Shown: piece by piece, positions 7,163 through 15,663 of the stretch
Position numbering within the stretch: position 1 is the first letter of the stretch
Layout of the letters: the number at the start of each line of letters is the position of its first letter
Source: JAWOJB01 sp046484325
GTDB taxonomy: Bacteria > Actinomycetota > Acidimicrobiia > Spongiisociales > ZC4RG35
Direction of reading: 5' to 3'
NCBI GenBank assembly: GCA_046484325.1
Contig: JAWOJB010000059.1
Coordinates: 1 to 30,601, forward strand
Length of the DNA stretch: 30,601 nucleotides
Notes under the pieces: generated by a model
What the model saw: only the letters and a program-made list of their open reading frames with translations
The model's database searches: none
Told to the model about the DNA's origin: nothing
Translations under genes and position numbers: made by a program

Positions 7163-7657
7163 CTATCCGGGTGTCTCTGCCCGATGCACCGGTCCTGGCG
7201 CGACCACGATGCCGTCGGCATCGGCGTAGCACCACCCACCGGGCTCGAACACGACCCCGGCGAACACGACGCTCACACCGCTCCGGCCCTGTCCCCTCTT
7301 CTGGCTCCGCCGGGGGTGGGCGGCCAGCGCCTTGATGCCGATGGGCAGCCGGGCCAGCTCGGTGGTGTCGCGCACGCACCCGTTCACCACGATCCCCGAC
7401 CATCCGCTCTCGACCCCGAGCGCTGCGAGCCGGTCGCCGACCAGGGCACACCGGAGCGATCCTCCCCCGTCGACCACCAGCACCTTGCCTTCGCCTGGCG
7501 CCTCGAGTGCATGCCGCACCAGCGTGTTGTCCTCGAATACCGCCAGGGTTTGGACGGGTCCGGCGAAGGCCTCGCGGCCACCGAAGTCCCGGAAGATCGG
7601 ATCGGCCACCTGGAGATCGGGGTGGGCATCGAGCAGGTCGGTGGTCGCGATGCGCAT
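7163..7657 (-). CDS. rraA: RraA-family protein
   Basis: 164 residues, the typical RraA length. Family signatures: TTDLLDAHPDLQVADPIF at the N-terminus, ALEAPGEGKVLVVDGGGSLRCALVGD in the centre, GIVVNGCVRDTTEL, and a terminal GGWCYADADGIVVA segment with the aspartates used for metal binding. RraA in E. coli inhibits RNase E; relatives with the G-x20-R-D-like motif are 4-hydroxy-4-methyl-2-oxoglutarate or oxaloacetate lyases. Here the RD motif (CVRD) is present, so an aldolase/decarboxylase activity is possible and the name does not settle the function. The ATG at 7657 follows a TACCCT box by seven bases. It is divergent from treS across 57 bp. Confidence 0.85.
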   Translation of the reverse strand: MRIATTDLLDAHPDLQVADPIFRDFGGREAFAGPVQTLAVFEDNTLVRHALEAPGEGKVLVVDGGGSLRCALVGDRLAALGVESGWSGIVVNGCVRDTTELARLPIGIKALAAHPRRSQKRGQGRSGVSVVFAGVVFEPGGWCYADADGIVVAPGPVHRAETPG

Positions 7658-7664
7658 GGAGGCG

Positions 7665-7670
7665 AGGGTA
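7665..7670 (-). promoter_or_regulatory. rraA -10 box, leaderless start
   Basis: Minus-strand TACCCT (7670-7665), then seven bases and the ATG at 7657; no Shine-Dalgarno sequence is present. Confidence 0.55.
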
Positions 7671-7714
7671 GGGCGTGGCGGGCCGGGGCCGTCCGACTGT
7701 GGCACCATCAGGCC

Positions 7715-10700
7715 ATGTCCGAGCCGCGCTGGTATCAGGACGCCATCATCTACGAGCTGCACGTGCGCTCATTCCAGGACTCCGACGGCGACGGCATTGG
7801 GGACTTCCGAGGCCTGACCGAGCGGCTCGACTACCTCCAGGACCTGGGGGTCACGGCGGTCTGGCTGCTGCCCTTCTACCCGTCCCCGCTCCGGGACGAC
7901 GGGTACGACATCGCCGACTACCGGAGCATCAACCCGGCCTACGGGACGATGGGGGACTTCAAGCGGTTCCTCAGGGCGGCACACGAGCGCAACCTCAGGG
8001 TCATCACCGAGCTCGTGATCAACCACACCTCGGACCAGCACCCGTGGTTCCAGCGGGCCCGGCTGGCGGCGCCGGGAACCGTCGAGCGGGAGTTCTACGT
8101 CTGGTCGGACACTCCCGACCGCTACGCCGACGCCAGGATCATCTTCCAGGACACCGAGACGTCGAACTGGTCGTGGGATCCGGTGGCGGGGGCCTACTAC
8201 TGGCATCGATTCTTCTCCCACCAACCGGACCTCAACTTCGAGAACCCGGCGGTGCACCGGGCCATCTACGGCGCCCTCGACCACTGGCTCGACCTGGGGG
8301 TGGACGGCCTGCGGCTCGATGCCGTCCCCTACCTCTACGAAGAGGAGGGGACCATGTGCGAGAACCTCCCGGCCACCCACGAGTTCCTCCGCCGGCTCCG
8401 ATCCCGGGTCGATACGCGATACGAGGATCGGATGCTGCTGGCCGAGGCGAACCAGTGGCCGGAGGAGGCAGTGGCCTACTTCGGGGACGGGGACGAGTGC
8501 CACATGTGCTTCCACTTCCCCCTCATGCCCCGGCTGTTCATGGCGGTGCGGATGGAGAACCGATTCCCCATCATCGACATCCTCGACCAGACCCCACCCG
8601 CCCCCGAGGGTGCCGCCTGGGCCATCTTCCTGCGCAACCACGACGAGCTGACCCTCGAGATGGTCACCGACGAGGAGCGGGACTACATGTACCGGGTCTA
8701 CGCCCGGGACCGGCAGGCCCGGATCAATCTGGGCATCCGTCGCAGGCTGGCTCCGCTGCTCGGCAACAACCGCCGGGAGCTGGAGCTCATGAACGCGCTG
8801 CTGTTCTCGCTGCCCGGCACCCCCGTCCTCTACTACGGGGACGAGATCGGCATGGGCGACAACATCTACCTGGGCGACCGTGACTCCGTCAGGACTCCGA
8901 TGCAGTGGTCGGCCGACCGCAACGCCGGGTTCTCCCGGGCTAACCCCCAGCGGCTCTACCTGCCGGTGATCACCGACCCGGAATACCACTACGAGGCCGT
9001 CAACGTCGAGGCCCAGCAGGCCAACGCGAACTCGCTGTGGTGGTGGATGAAGCGGATGATCACCCTCCGTCGATCGATCCCCGCGCTCTCGGCCGGAGCC
9101 CTGGAGTTCCTCACCCCCGACAACCCCAAGGTGCTCGCCTTCGAGCGCCGCCTCGATGGCGAGTCCGTGCTGGTGGCGGCCAACCTGTCGCGCCACGTCC
9201 AGGCCGCCGAGCTCGACCTCGGCCACCATGCCGGGCTGCGGCCGGTGGAGGTGTTCGGGCGGGCTCCCTTCCCGGCGATCGGCGATCGCCCCTACCCACT
9301 CACTCTGGGCCCCCACGCCTTCTACTGGTTCCGGATGGCTGTTCGCGAGCGGATCGACCTGGGGGACGGCCACCCCCGAATCCGGCTTCGGTCGGACGAC
9401 GCCGACGTGTTCCGGGCACGCACCCAGCTAGCCCGCGCCCTCCTGGAGGACCACGTTCGCCGGACCCCCGCCGACGAGTCCGGACGCCTGCCCACGGTGG
9501 CCGACGTGGAGGACGTCATCGAACTCGCCGGGAGCCCGATCCGCTTCGTGGTGATGCGGCTGGAGGGAGCGGGGGACGAGCCGGTGCGACTCGCCCTGTA
9601 TCTCGGCCTCGTCAAGGGTGAGGAGGCCGAGCGCCTGCTCGAAGCGACCCCGGAGCAGGTGGCGGCGGTGGTCACCGGGACCGGCGAGACCGCGGTCCTG
9701 GCCCACCGGCCCTCGGATCCCTCGCTGGCCGCATCGATGGTGAGGCTGATGGCGGGACGCCGGACCCGCCGGGGCGGGCGTTACGGGCTGCGGGGAACCA
9801 CCGTGGGGCCGTCGCGACCGGCAGTCGAGGAACCTTCCGTGGCCGTCGTCGAGGCGGACAGCGATGGGACGCGGGTGGCCCTCGACGATCGCTACTTCCT
9901 GCGGCTGCTGCACCGGTTGGAGGAGGGCCCCGACCCCGAGGTCGAGACGGCCCTCTTCCTCACCGAGCGAGCCGGCTTCGATCACACCCCGGCGGGCCGG
10001 GGTGTGATCTACCTGCAGCGGGGGACGGGGGAGACGGCGGTGGCGCTCCTCCAGGACCATGTCGCCCATCAGGGAACCGCCTGGGGCCTGGCGGTCGACG
10101 CGGTCCGCCGGTTCGTGGACGAGATCGCCGCCACCGCCGGGGGCCCGCCCTTCACCGACGACCGCCTCCACCCGCTCGACCTGGTCGGCGCCGAGCCGCC
10201 CGAGGCGCTGGCCACCGCGCTTGGCTCGATGCTTCCCGACATGGAGTTGCTGGGCCGCCGGACTGCGGCTCTGCACCTGGCCCTCGCCTCCCATCCGGAC
10301 GATCCCGCCTTCGCCCCCGAGCACATCTCCACCCTCTATCTGCGTTCGCTGTACCAGGCGATGCGTTCGAACGTCCGCCAGTCGTTCCAGGCGATGCGTC
10401 GGAGCGATCGGACGCTCGCCCCGGACGTGGTGGCCGACGCCGACCGGCTGCTCGGCCGTGAGGACGAGATCCTCGAACGGCTGCGCGACATCAGCTCACA
10501 TCGGATGGATGGCTGGCGGATCCGCACCGTGGGGGACCACCGCCTCGAACGTGTGCTGTACACCGGCAACGACTTCGTGATCCTGGCCGGAGGCGACCGC
10601 TGGCGACCGCCTGGCGAGCGGCGGATCAAACGCTCGGCGGTCTATGACCTCGCCGCCATGATCCGCTCGCTCCGGCGGGCCGCCCGGGTGGGGTTCCGGG

Positions 10701-10981
10701 CCGAGGCGGTGTCCGGTGTCCTCGGCGCCGACGTCGACCCCGAATGGACCAAGGCGTGGGCCGATGCCTGGTGGCGATGGAGCGCCGCGGCCTTCCTCGA
10801 CGGTCATCTCTCCGAGGTGCGCCCGGGCGAGGTGGTGCCGGCCGACCGGGAGCACCTGAGGCTGCTGCTCGACGCCTTCCTGGTCGACGGCGCCGCCTCC
10901 GCCCTCGGTCGGGCGCTCGCCGCCGGCGATCGGGATGCTGTCACCGACGCTCTCGAAGGTCTGGCGTCGCTGCTGGGTTGA
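7715..10981 (+). CDS. treS: Trehalose synthase fused to a degenerate maltokinase domain
   Basis: 1088 residues. The N-terminal two thirds (about 1-550) is a GH13 trehalose synthase that interconverts maltose and trehalose: WYQDAIIYELHVRSF start, nucleophile Asp202 in GLRLDAVPY, acid Glu244 in LLAEANQW and Asp310 in LRNHDE. The remainder aligns by eye to maltokinase (Pep2/Mak), which makes maltose 1-phosphate for glycogen-type glucan synthesis by GlgE. Key kinase positions are changed: the ATP-binding Lys of LKLFRRLE is Arg730 (FLRLLHRLE), the catalytic loop HGDYHLGQ reads VGDHRLER (939-946), and the Mg-binding Asp of DFEGEP is Ala958 (ILAGGDR). The domain is therefore probably not a kinase. 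The frame is intact to the end with normal codon use. No glgE or glgB is nearby. ATG 7715 begins the conserved domain; its upstream signal is weak. Confidence 0.92.
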   Translation: MSEPRWYQDAIIYELHVRSFQDSDGDGIGDFRGLTERLDYLQDLGVTAVWLLPFYPSPLRDDGYDIADYRSINPAYGTMGDFKRFLRAAHERNLRVITELVINHTSDQHPWFQRARLAAPGTVEREFYVWSDTPDRYADARIIFQDTETSNWSWDPVAGAYYWHRFFSHQPDLNFENPAVHRAIYGALDHWLDLGVDGLRLDAVPYLYEEEGTMCENLPATHEFLRRLRSRVDTRYEDRMLLAEANQWPEEAVAYFGDGDECHMCFHFPLMPRLFMAVRMENRFPIIDILDQTPPAPEGAAWAIFLRNHDELTLEMVTDEERDYMYRVYARDRQARINLGIRRRLAPLLGNNRRELELMNALLFSLPGTPVLYYGDEIGMGDNIYLGDRDSVRTPMQWSADRNAGFSRANPQRLYLPVITDPEYHYEAVNVEAQQANANSLWWWMKRMITLRRSIPALSAGALEFLTPDNPKVLAFERRLDGESVLVAANLSRHVQAAELDLGHHAGLRPVEVFGRAPFPAIGDRPYPLTLGPHAFYWFRMAVRERIDLGDGHPRIRLRSDDADVFRARTQLARALLEDHVRRTPADESGRLPTVADVEDVIELAGSPIRFVVMRLEGAGDEPVRLALYLGLVKGEEAERLLEATPEQVAAVVTGTGETAVLAHRPSDPSLAASMVRLMAGRRTRRGGRYGLRGTTVGPSRPAVEEPSVAVVEADSDGTRVALDDRYFLRLLHRLEEGPDPEVETALFLTERAGFDHTPAGRGVIYLQRGTGETAVALLQDHVAHQGTAWGLAVDAVRRFVDEIAATAGGPPFTDDRLHPLDLVGAEPPEALATALGSMLPDMELLGRRTAALHLALASHPDDPAFAPEHISTLYLRSLYQAMRSNVRQSFQAMRRSDRTLAPDVVADADRLLGREDEILERLRDISSHRMDGWRIRTVGDHRLERVLYTGNDFVILAGGDRWRPPGERRIKRSAVYDLAAMIRSLRRAARVGFRAEAVSGVLGADVDPEWTKAWADAWWRWSAAAFLDGHLSEVRPGEVVPADREHLRLLLDAFLVDGAASALGRALAAGDRDAVTDALEGLASLLG

Positions 10982-10990
10982 GCCGGCGGC

Positions 10991-11728
10991 TCACAGCACC
11001 GGGAGCAGGTGGCGCACCACCTTCGCCGAGTTGGCGGCGACCTGGGGGAGGAACCGGTCGAAGTCGAGGTCCGAGCGGGCGCCGGCGAGGTCGGACAGTG
11101 CCCGGATCACGAGGTGGTCGGTGCCCAGCAGCTCGGCAACCTGGGCCACGGCTCCGCCTTCCATCTCCACCGCCTGGGCGTCGAACTCGGTGTGTAGCCG
11201 GTCCCGGGTGCGCTCGCAGGCGACGAACTGGTCGCCGGTCAGCACCGTCCCGACCACGACCCGGGGCCGGTGGCCGCCGGCCGCCTCGACCGGTTGGAGG
11301 TCGAGGGAGGCCAGGCGCGATCGCACCCGGTCGAGCAACGCCGGCGAGGGGCGGTAGCCGAGCCGGTCGCTCGGGTTGAAGAACGGGAGGTGACCGGCCT
11401 GGTGGGTCAGGACGCGTTCGTCCTCGATCACGCCTGAGTCGTGCTGGATGGTGCATCCGGCCACCACCACGTCGCCGACGCCGAGGCCGGGGTCGAGCCG
11501 GCCCGCCACCCCGGTGAACACGAGGATGCGAGGCCGGAACTGCTCGATGACGAGGGTGGCCGTGACCGCCGCGTTCACCTTGCCGATCCCGGCCCGGACC
11601 AGGACCACCCGGTGACCGTCGAGGATGCCGGCCACTCCCGGAGGGGCCTCGAGACCACCCTCGATCGACGACTTCAGGAGGGCGAGCTCCTGAGGGATGG
11701 CAGAGAGGATCGCGACCGGACCGGGCAC
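10991..11728 (-). CDS. mtnN: 5'-methylthioadenosine/S-adenosylhomocysteine nucleosidase-type protein
   Basis: 245 residues of the purine/uridine phosphorylase fold. Signatures are AILSAIPQELALL at the start, AGIGKVNAA (about 46-54), FTGVAG, AVEMEGGAVAQVA (substrate-binding Met-Glu) and IRALSDLAG with the catalytic Asp near the end. MTA/SAH nucleosidases cleave adenine from these by-products of methylation and polyamine synthesis. Futalosine hydrolase is a close relative and cannot be excluded. The GTG at 11728 is six bases after a TAGCCT box, which supports a leaderless mRNA. It is convergent with treS, nine bases apart. Confidence 0.85.
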   Translation of the reverse strand: MPGPVAILSAIPQELALLKSSIEGGLEAPPGVAGILDGHRVVLVRAGIGKVNAAVTATLVIEQFRPRILVFTGVAGRLDPGLGVGDVVVAGCTIQHDSGVIEDERVLTHQAGHLPFFNPSDRLGYRPSPALLDRVRSRLASLDLQPVEAAGGHRPRVVVGTVLTGDQFVACERTRDRLHTEFDAQAVEMEGGAVAQVAELLGTDHLVIRALSDLAGARSDLDFDRFLPQVAANSAKVVRHLLPVL

Positions 11729-11734
11729 GCCGAC

Positions 11735-11740
11735 AGGCTA
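11735..11740 (-). promoter_or_regulatory. mtnN -10 box, leaderless start
   Basis: Minus-strand TAGCCT (11740-11735), six bases, then the GTG at 11728. The match is not part of a neighbouring stop codon. Confidence 0.6.
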
Positions 11741-11808
11741 AGGCCCACTCCGGGAACCGGCGGGCCGGCTGGCGCGTCGAAAGGGAGTAGCTCCAAGGAG
11801 GAGTGGTC

Positions 11809-12063
11809 ATGAAGCGGCAGATCCTGTCGGTGATCGTGGCCCTTTCCATCGTCCTCGCGCTCACCGGCTGCGCCGGCGCCGAGGATGAGGGCCCCGCCTC
11901 CGAGATCGCCAACCCCGCCTCCGAGTTCTGCGTCGAGCAGGGCGGGACCGTCGACATCCGCGAGGGTGAGGACGGCCAGGTGGGGGTGTGCGTGTTCGAC
12001 GACGGCAGCGAATGCGAGGAGTGGGCCTTCTACCGGGGCGAGTGCGCCCCCGGCGAGGGCTGA
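11809..12063 (+). CDS. DUF333 lipoprotein
   Basis: 84 residues. A signal peptide (MKRQILSVIVALSIVLA) ends in the lipobox LTGC, so the mature protein is an outer-face lipoprotein of about 65 residues. The domain is DUF333: NPASEFCVEQGGTVDIRE, then GVCVFDDGSECEEWAFYRGE. Its four cysteines are placed to form two disulfides. Function is unknown; the domain occurs in hemolysin-like and inhibitor-like small secreted proteins. The ATG at 11809 is chosen because AAGGAGG lies seven bases before it; a GTG at 11803 would be too close. A GC hairpin follows. Confidence 0.88.
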   Translation: MKRQILSVIVALSIVLALTGCAGAEDEGPASEIANPASEFCVEQGGTVDIREGEDGQVGVCVFDDGSECEEWAFYRGECAPGEG

Positions 12064-12076
12064 TCGATGACGTTCC

Positions 12077-12106
12077 CCGGGGGGTGCCGGCCACCGAGCC
12101 CCCCGG
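12077..12106. terminator. Hairpin between convergent genes
   Basis: CCGGGGGG (12077-12084) pairs with CCCCCCGG (12099-12106); the loop itself contains GGTG/CACC. It lies between the DUF333 gene stop (12063) and the end of the SLC13-type gene (12111). No T-tract. Probably terminates both. Confidence 0.65.
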
Positions 12107-12110
12107 CCCG

Positions 12111-13919
12111 TCAGAACGGCCAGATCACCGGCACGACGAAGGTCGCCACGGCCAGGAACAAGAGCAGCAGCGGCAGCCCGAACTTGGCGTACTCGGAGAA
12201 CCGGTACGCCCCCGGGCCCATCACCATCAGGTTCACCGGCGTCGCCACCGGGGTCAGGAAGGCAGCCGCCGCAGTGACCGTCAGCGCCATCAACATGGGT
12301 CGGTGGGAGACGCCGATCTCGGCCGCCGCCGCAACCGCCACCGGGTAGATGACCAGCACGGTCGCCATGTTGGAGATGAGCTGGCTGAGGATGGCCGTGA
12401 GCAGGGCGATGCCGAGGACGGTGGCGTAGGGGCCGGCCGGCCCGGTCACGGCCACCAGCCGGTCGGCGATGAGGTCGGCGGCACCCGTCACCTCGATCGC
12501 CTTGGAGAGCGGGAGCATGGCAGCCACCAGGATCACTGTGGTCCAGTTGATCCCCCGGTAGGCCTGCTCCAGCCGCACCACCCCGGTCAGGATCATGGCG
12601 ATGGCCGCCAGCAGCCCGGCCACCACTGCCGGGACCGCACCGGTGGCGAGCATCACCACCATCCCGGCGAGGATCACGAGGGCCCACCTCGAGCGAGGGC
12701 CGAGGGGGACGGCCTGCCGGCGGATGAGGTCGACGGGGTCGATCACCCGGACGTCGGGGTCGCCCAGATGCTCCTCGAGCGCATCCCAGGTGCCCTGCAG
12801 GAGGAGGACGTCACCGGAGGCGAGCGTCGACTCCTGGGGCCCCAGGTCCTCCCCCCTGCGCTGGACGGCGAGGATGATCAGGTCGCCCGACTCGGTGACC
12901 ATGCCCGGGAAGGCCGGCTCGCCGATGAGCCCCGAACGGGGAGGGATCACCACCTCGACCGCCCCGAACTCCCGGCTGATCATCGAGCGGGCCGCCTCGG
13001 GCGCCACTGGCGGGGGCTCCTCCGCCAGCCCGTGGGCCGTGGCGTACCGGAGCGCGGCCGCCGGATCCCCACGGACGACGAGCAGGTCTCCCTCGGCCAC
13101 CTCATCGCTACCGTCAGAATGCCGCTCGCCGGTCCGGACCCCGATGAAGGTGAGCTCGGCGAGCGCGGGCAGGTCGATCCCCTCTACCCGCCTGCCCACC
13201 AGGGGCGAGCCGGACAGCACCCTCAGGCGGATCACCGGCTCGTGGATGGCGTACTGATCGATGAGGGTGCGGGCGTGCTCGCTCAGGTTTGGGGGCAGCG
13301 ACTTCGCGGTCCGGTGGGGGAGCAGCCGCGATCCGGCGGCGAGGATGTACAGGAAGGTCCCGGCCACCAGCGGGATCCCGACCAGGGCGAACTCGAAGAA
13401 CCCGAAGCCGCTCCCGTCGATCTCGCGGGCGACGTCGCTCATGAGGATGTTGACCGGCGAGCCGGTGAGGACGAGCAGCGACCCGGCGTGGGCGGCGAAG
13501 GCGAGCGGCATCATCAGCTGGGAGGGCGGCATCCCGACCCGGATGGCGATGACCACGACCATCGGCAGGAGCGCCGCCACGGCCCCGTTGACGCTGATCA
13601 CGGCGGTGAACAGGGCAACGAGCAGCATCGTGAGGAAGAGCAGCCGCACCCGGCTGTTGCCGGCCCGGGTGACGAGTTGCTGTCCCGCCCAGGTCGTCAC
13701 CCCCGACGAGTCGAGGCCCTCGCTCACGACGAAGAGTGCTGCGATGAAGATCACGGTGGCGTCGCCGAACCCGGCCAGCGTCTCGCCAACGGTGAGGATG
13801 CCGGTGGCCGCCAGCGAGAGCGCCGCCCCGATCGCCACGATCTCCACCGGGAGGCGGTTCCAGACGAACAACACCACCACGGCGAACAGGATCAGCCCGA
13901 TGACGGCGACGTCGGACAC
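12111..13919 (-). CDS. SLC13/DASS-family transporter with two RCK_C (TrkA-C) domains
   Basis: 602 residues from GTG 13919. Order: a first block of membrane helices (about 1-170, with FGDATVIFIAALFVVSEGLD and GSPVNILMSDVA), a cytoplasmic stretch with two TrkA-C-like regulatory domains (RLRVLSGSPLVGRRV... to about 290, and VEVVIPPRSGLIGEP... to about 370), then a second helical block to the C-terminus with NLMVMGPGAYRF. This is the layout of YfbS/SLC13-type anion permeases; sulfate, dicarboxylate or sodium coupling cannot be told apart here. An upstream ATG at 14006 would add 29 residues, but their codons run through the 51-nt repeat, so I treat that start as false. Its stop lies five bases after the shared terminator. 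Confidence 0.85.
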   Translation of the reverse strand: MSDVAVIGLILFAVVVLFVWNRLPVEIVAIGAALSLAATGILTVGETLAGFGDATVIFIAALFVVSEGLDSSGVTTWAGQQLVTRAGNSRVRLLFLTMLLVALFTAVISVNGAVAALLPMVVVIAIRVGMPPSQLMMPLAFAAHAGSLLVLTGSPVNILMSDVAREIDGSGFGFFEFALVGIPLVAGTFLYILAAGSRLLPHRTAKSLPPNLSEHARTLIDQYAIHEPVIRLRVLSGSPLVGRRVEGIDLPALAELTFIGVRTGERHSDGSDEVAEGDLLVVRGDPAAALRYATAHGLAEEPPPVAPEAARSMISREFGAVEVVIPPRSGLIGEPAFPGMVTESGDLIILAVQRRGEDLGPQESTLASGDVLLLQGTWDALEEHLGDPDVRVIDPVDLIRRQAVPLGPRSRWALVILAGMVVMLATGAVPAVVAGLLAAIAMILTGVVRLEQAYRGINWTTVILVAAMLPLSKAIEVTGAADLIADRLVAVTGPAGPYATVLGIALLTAILSQLISNMATVLVIYPVAVAAAAEIGVSHRPMLMALTVTAAAAFLTPVATPVNLMVMGPGAYRFSEYAKFGLPLLLLFLAVATFVVPVIWPF

Positions 13920-13966
13920 GGCACCGGAGGCTACTCCGGTCCCCGGCGTGGCCACATCCGATCGAT

Positions 13967-14023
13967 CCGCCAACCCTGGGTTGGGGAACACACCCAGTGT
14001 GTTCACGGGCCCACGGTTGGCGG
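13967..14023 (+). repeat. 51-nt dyad repeat, copy A
   Basis: Core 13970-14020. Structure: outer arms CCAACC and GGTTGG (extended here to a perfect 9-bp stem 13967-13975 with 14015-14023), a C-C mismatch, TGGG/CCCA, a symmetric 5 x 5 internal loop, and a perfect inner hairpin GAACACAC-CCA-GTGTGTTC (13986-14004). Copies B and C share length, layout and most bases. It lies between the SLC13-type gene and pepA, which are divergent. Confidence 0.85.
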
Positions 14024-14090
14024 GCGTTGTGTGGCTGCGTCCGACGACGCCGGCGTCACGGTGCCAGGACGATGCCTACCTGCAAGCCGA

Positions 14091-14121
14091 TTGCACCTGC
14101 ACGCCCCCTGATTGCTATCTT
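14091..14121 (+). promoter_or_regulatory. Candidate pepA promoter
   Basis: -35 TTGCAC (14091-14096), a 19-bp spacer (longer than ideal) and -10 TATCTT (14116-14121). Transcription would start near 14128, giving a leader of about 22 bases that includes the AGGGGG ribosome binding site. Confidence 0.5.
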
Positions 14122-14150
14122 CCCGACACTTCGTCAAGCAGGGGGTTCGT

Positions 14151-15653
14151 GTGGCCTTGGCACCCTTCACCGGTCGGAGCACCTTCGATCCGGTGCCTGC
14201 GGTCGGCGTCCTCGAGCGCCTGCGGCTCGAGACCTCATCGACCCCACCCGCCGGGGTGACCCTCGGGGTGCTCGTCGCCCCGGACGGCGACCTCCCCGAG
14301 GCCTCGCCGCTCGACTGGGACGGCCTCCGGTCGGTGGGGTTCGAGGCCGAGGTCGGCCAGACCGTCCCGCTACCGACCCGCGACGGGGGCAGGCTGATCC
14401 TGGTGGGGATCGGGGACGGGGACCTCGATCGCGACGCTCTCCGCAACGCCGCCGCCGCCTTCTCCCGGGCGACCTACAAGGTGGCCGAGGTGGCGTTCCG
14501 GCTCCCCGCCGGGTGGGGTGCCTCCGATGCGGCCCAGATGGTGGTGGAGGGTGCCACGCTGGCCCGGTACCGTTACGACGCCCTCAAGGCGAAGCCGACC
14601 GTCACCCCGATTGCCGTGCTCGCTCTGGTCACCGATGACCTCGACGCCGCCGCCGAGGGGGCCGAGCGGGGCCGGGCCATGTCCGAAGCCGCCCAGATCG
14701 CCCGGGACCTGGCCAACACCCCGCCGGCGCTGCTCACCGCCACCCAGATGGCCGAGGTGGCCCGTCGGCTGGGGACAGACCGCGGCCTCGAGGTCGAGGT
14801 GTTCGACAAGGACGCCCTGATCGAGATGGGCTGCGGCGGGATGCTCGGCGTCAACGCCGGCAGCGCCGAGCCGCCGAAGCTGATCAAGCTCACCTACCGG
14901 CCCGAGGGGGAGCCCCGGGGGACCCTCACCCTTGTGGGCAAGGGGATCATGTACGACGCCGGGGGGCTGGCGCTCAAGCCGGCCGATCCGGTCCACGCCG
15001 CCATGAAGAACGACATGTCGGGCGCCGGGGCGATCCTCGGCACGATGGTCAACCTGGGGCGGCTCGGATGCTCAACCAAGGTGGTCGGCTACCTCTGCTG
15101 CACCGACAACCGCCCGTCGGGGACGGCGATCGCGATGGGCGACGTGCTGTCGGTCCGTGGCGGCACGACCGTCGAGGTGGCGAACACCGACGCCGAGGGC
15201 CGCCTGGTCATGGCCGACGCAATCGTCCTCGCCACCGAGGAGCCCACCGACGCCATCGTCGACATCGCCACCCTCACCGGGGCGGCGATGCGGGCGCTGG
15301 GAACCCAGATCGCAGCGGTGATCGGAAATCACTCGGGACTGGTTGACCAGGTCGAGGCGGCGGCGAAGGCCACCGACGAGCCTGTGTGGGAGCTGCCCCT
15401 CGCCCGGCAGTACCGCCGGGAGCTGGACTCGACGGTCGCCGACATCAAGAACCTCGGCGGCGCCAACGCCGGGTCGATCACGGCCGCCCTCTTCCTCGAG
15501 GAATTCGTGGCAGGCAGGCCCTGGGCCCACATCGACATCGCCGGCGTCGCCGACAACGACGCCGACGCCTCCTGGCGGCCGCCCGGTTGCACCGGGTTCG
15601 GGGCTCGCCTCCTGGCCGAACTGGCACTGGACTTCGAAGTCCCGGGCACCTGA
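14151..15653 (+). CDS. pepA: Leucyl aminopeptidase, M17 family
   Basis: 500 residues, the usual M17 length. The N-terminal macro-like domain runs to about 170; the catalytic domain carries the two-metal site: VGKGIMYDAGG (Lys and Asp), KNDMSGAGA (Asp) and NTDAEGRLVMADA (Asp, Glu and catalytic Arg). The enzyme is a cytoplasmic hexamer that removes N-terminal residues in peptide turnover. The start is GTG 14151, five bases after AGGGGG; an in-frame TTG at 14112 is upstream of the -10 box and is rejected. It is followed after only ten bases by the AbgT-family transporter, so uptake and hydrolysis of an amino-acyl or aminobenzoyl compound may be linked. Confidence 0.93.
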   Translation: MALAPFTGRSTFDPVPAVGVLERLRLETSSTPPAGVTLGVLVAPDGDLPEASPLDWDGLRSVGFEAEVGQTVPLPTRDGGRLILVGIGDGDLDRDALRNAAAAFSRATYKVAEVAFRLPAGWGASDAAQMVVEGATLARYRYDALKAKPTVTPIAVLALVTDDLDAAAEGAERGRAMSEAAQIARDLANTPPALLTATQMAEVARRLGTDRGLEVEVFDKDALIEMGCGGMLGVNAGSAEPPKLIKLTYRPEGEPRGTLTLVGKGIMYDAGGLALKPADPVHAAMKNDMSGAGAILGTMVNLGRLGCSTKVVGYLCCTDNRPSGTAIAMGDVLSVRGGTTVEVANTDAEGRLVMADAIVLATEEPTDAIVDIATLTGAAMRALGTQIAAVIGNHSGLVDQVEAAAKATDEPVWELPLARQYRRELDSTVADIKNLGGANAGSITAALFLEEFVAGRPWAHIDIAGVADNDADASWRPPGCTGFGARLLAELALDFEVPGT

Positions 15654-15663
15654 AGGGAAGGGT

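Noticed and set aside
7769..9373. A 534-codon minus-strand open frame inside treS
   Set aside because: Val/Gly/Glu-rich shadow of a real GH13 gene with clear catalytic motifs on the plus strand.
13920..14006. N-terminal extension of the SLC13-type transporter from an ATG at 14006
   Set aside because: The extra residues are translated from the 51-nt repeat and a Gly/Pro/Ala-rich stretch; the membrane domain begins right after the GTG at 13919.
11988..14111. A 707-codon plus-strand open frame
   Set aside because: Antisense to the SLC13-type gene; its product is His/Gly/Arg/Asp-rich low-complexity sequence, the usual shadow of a GC-rich gene.
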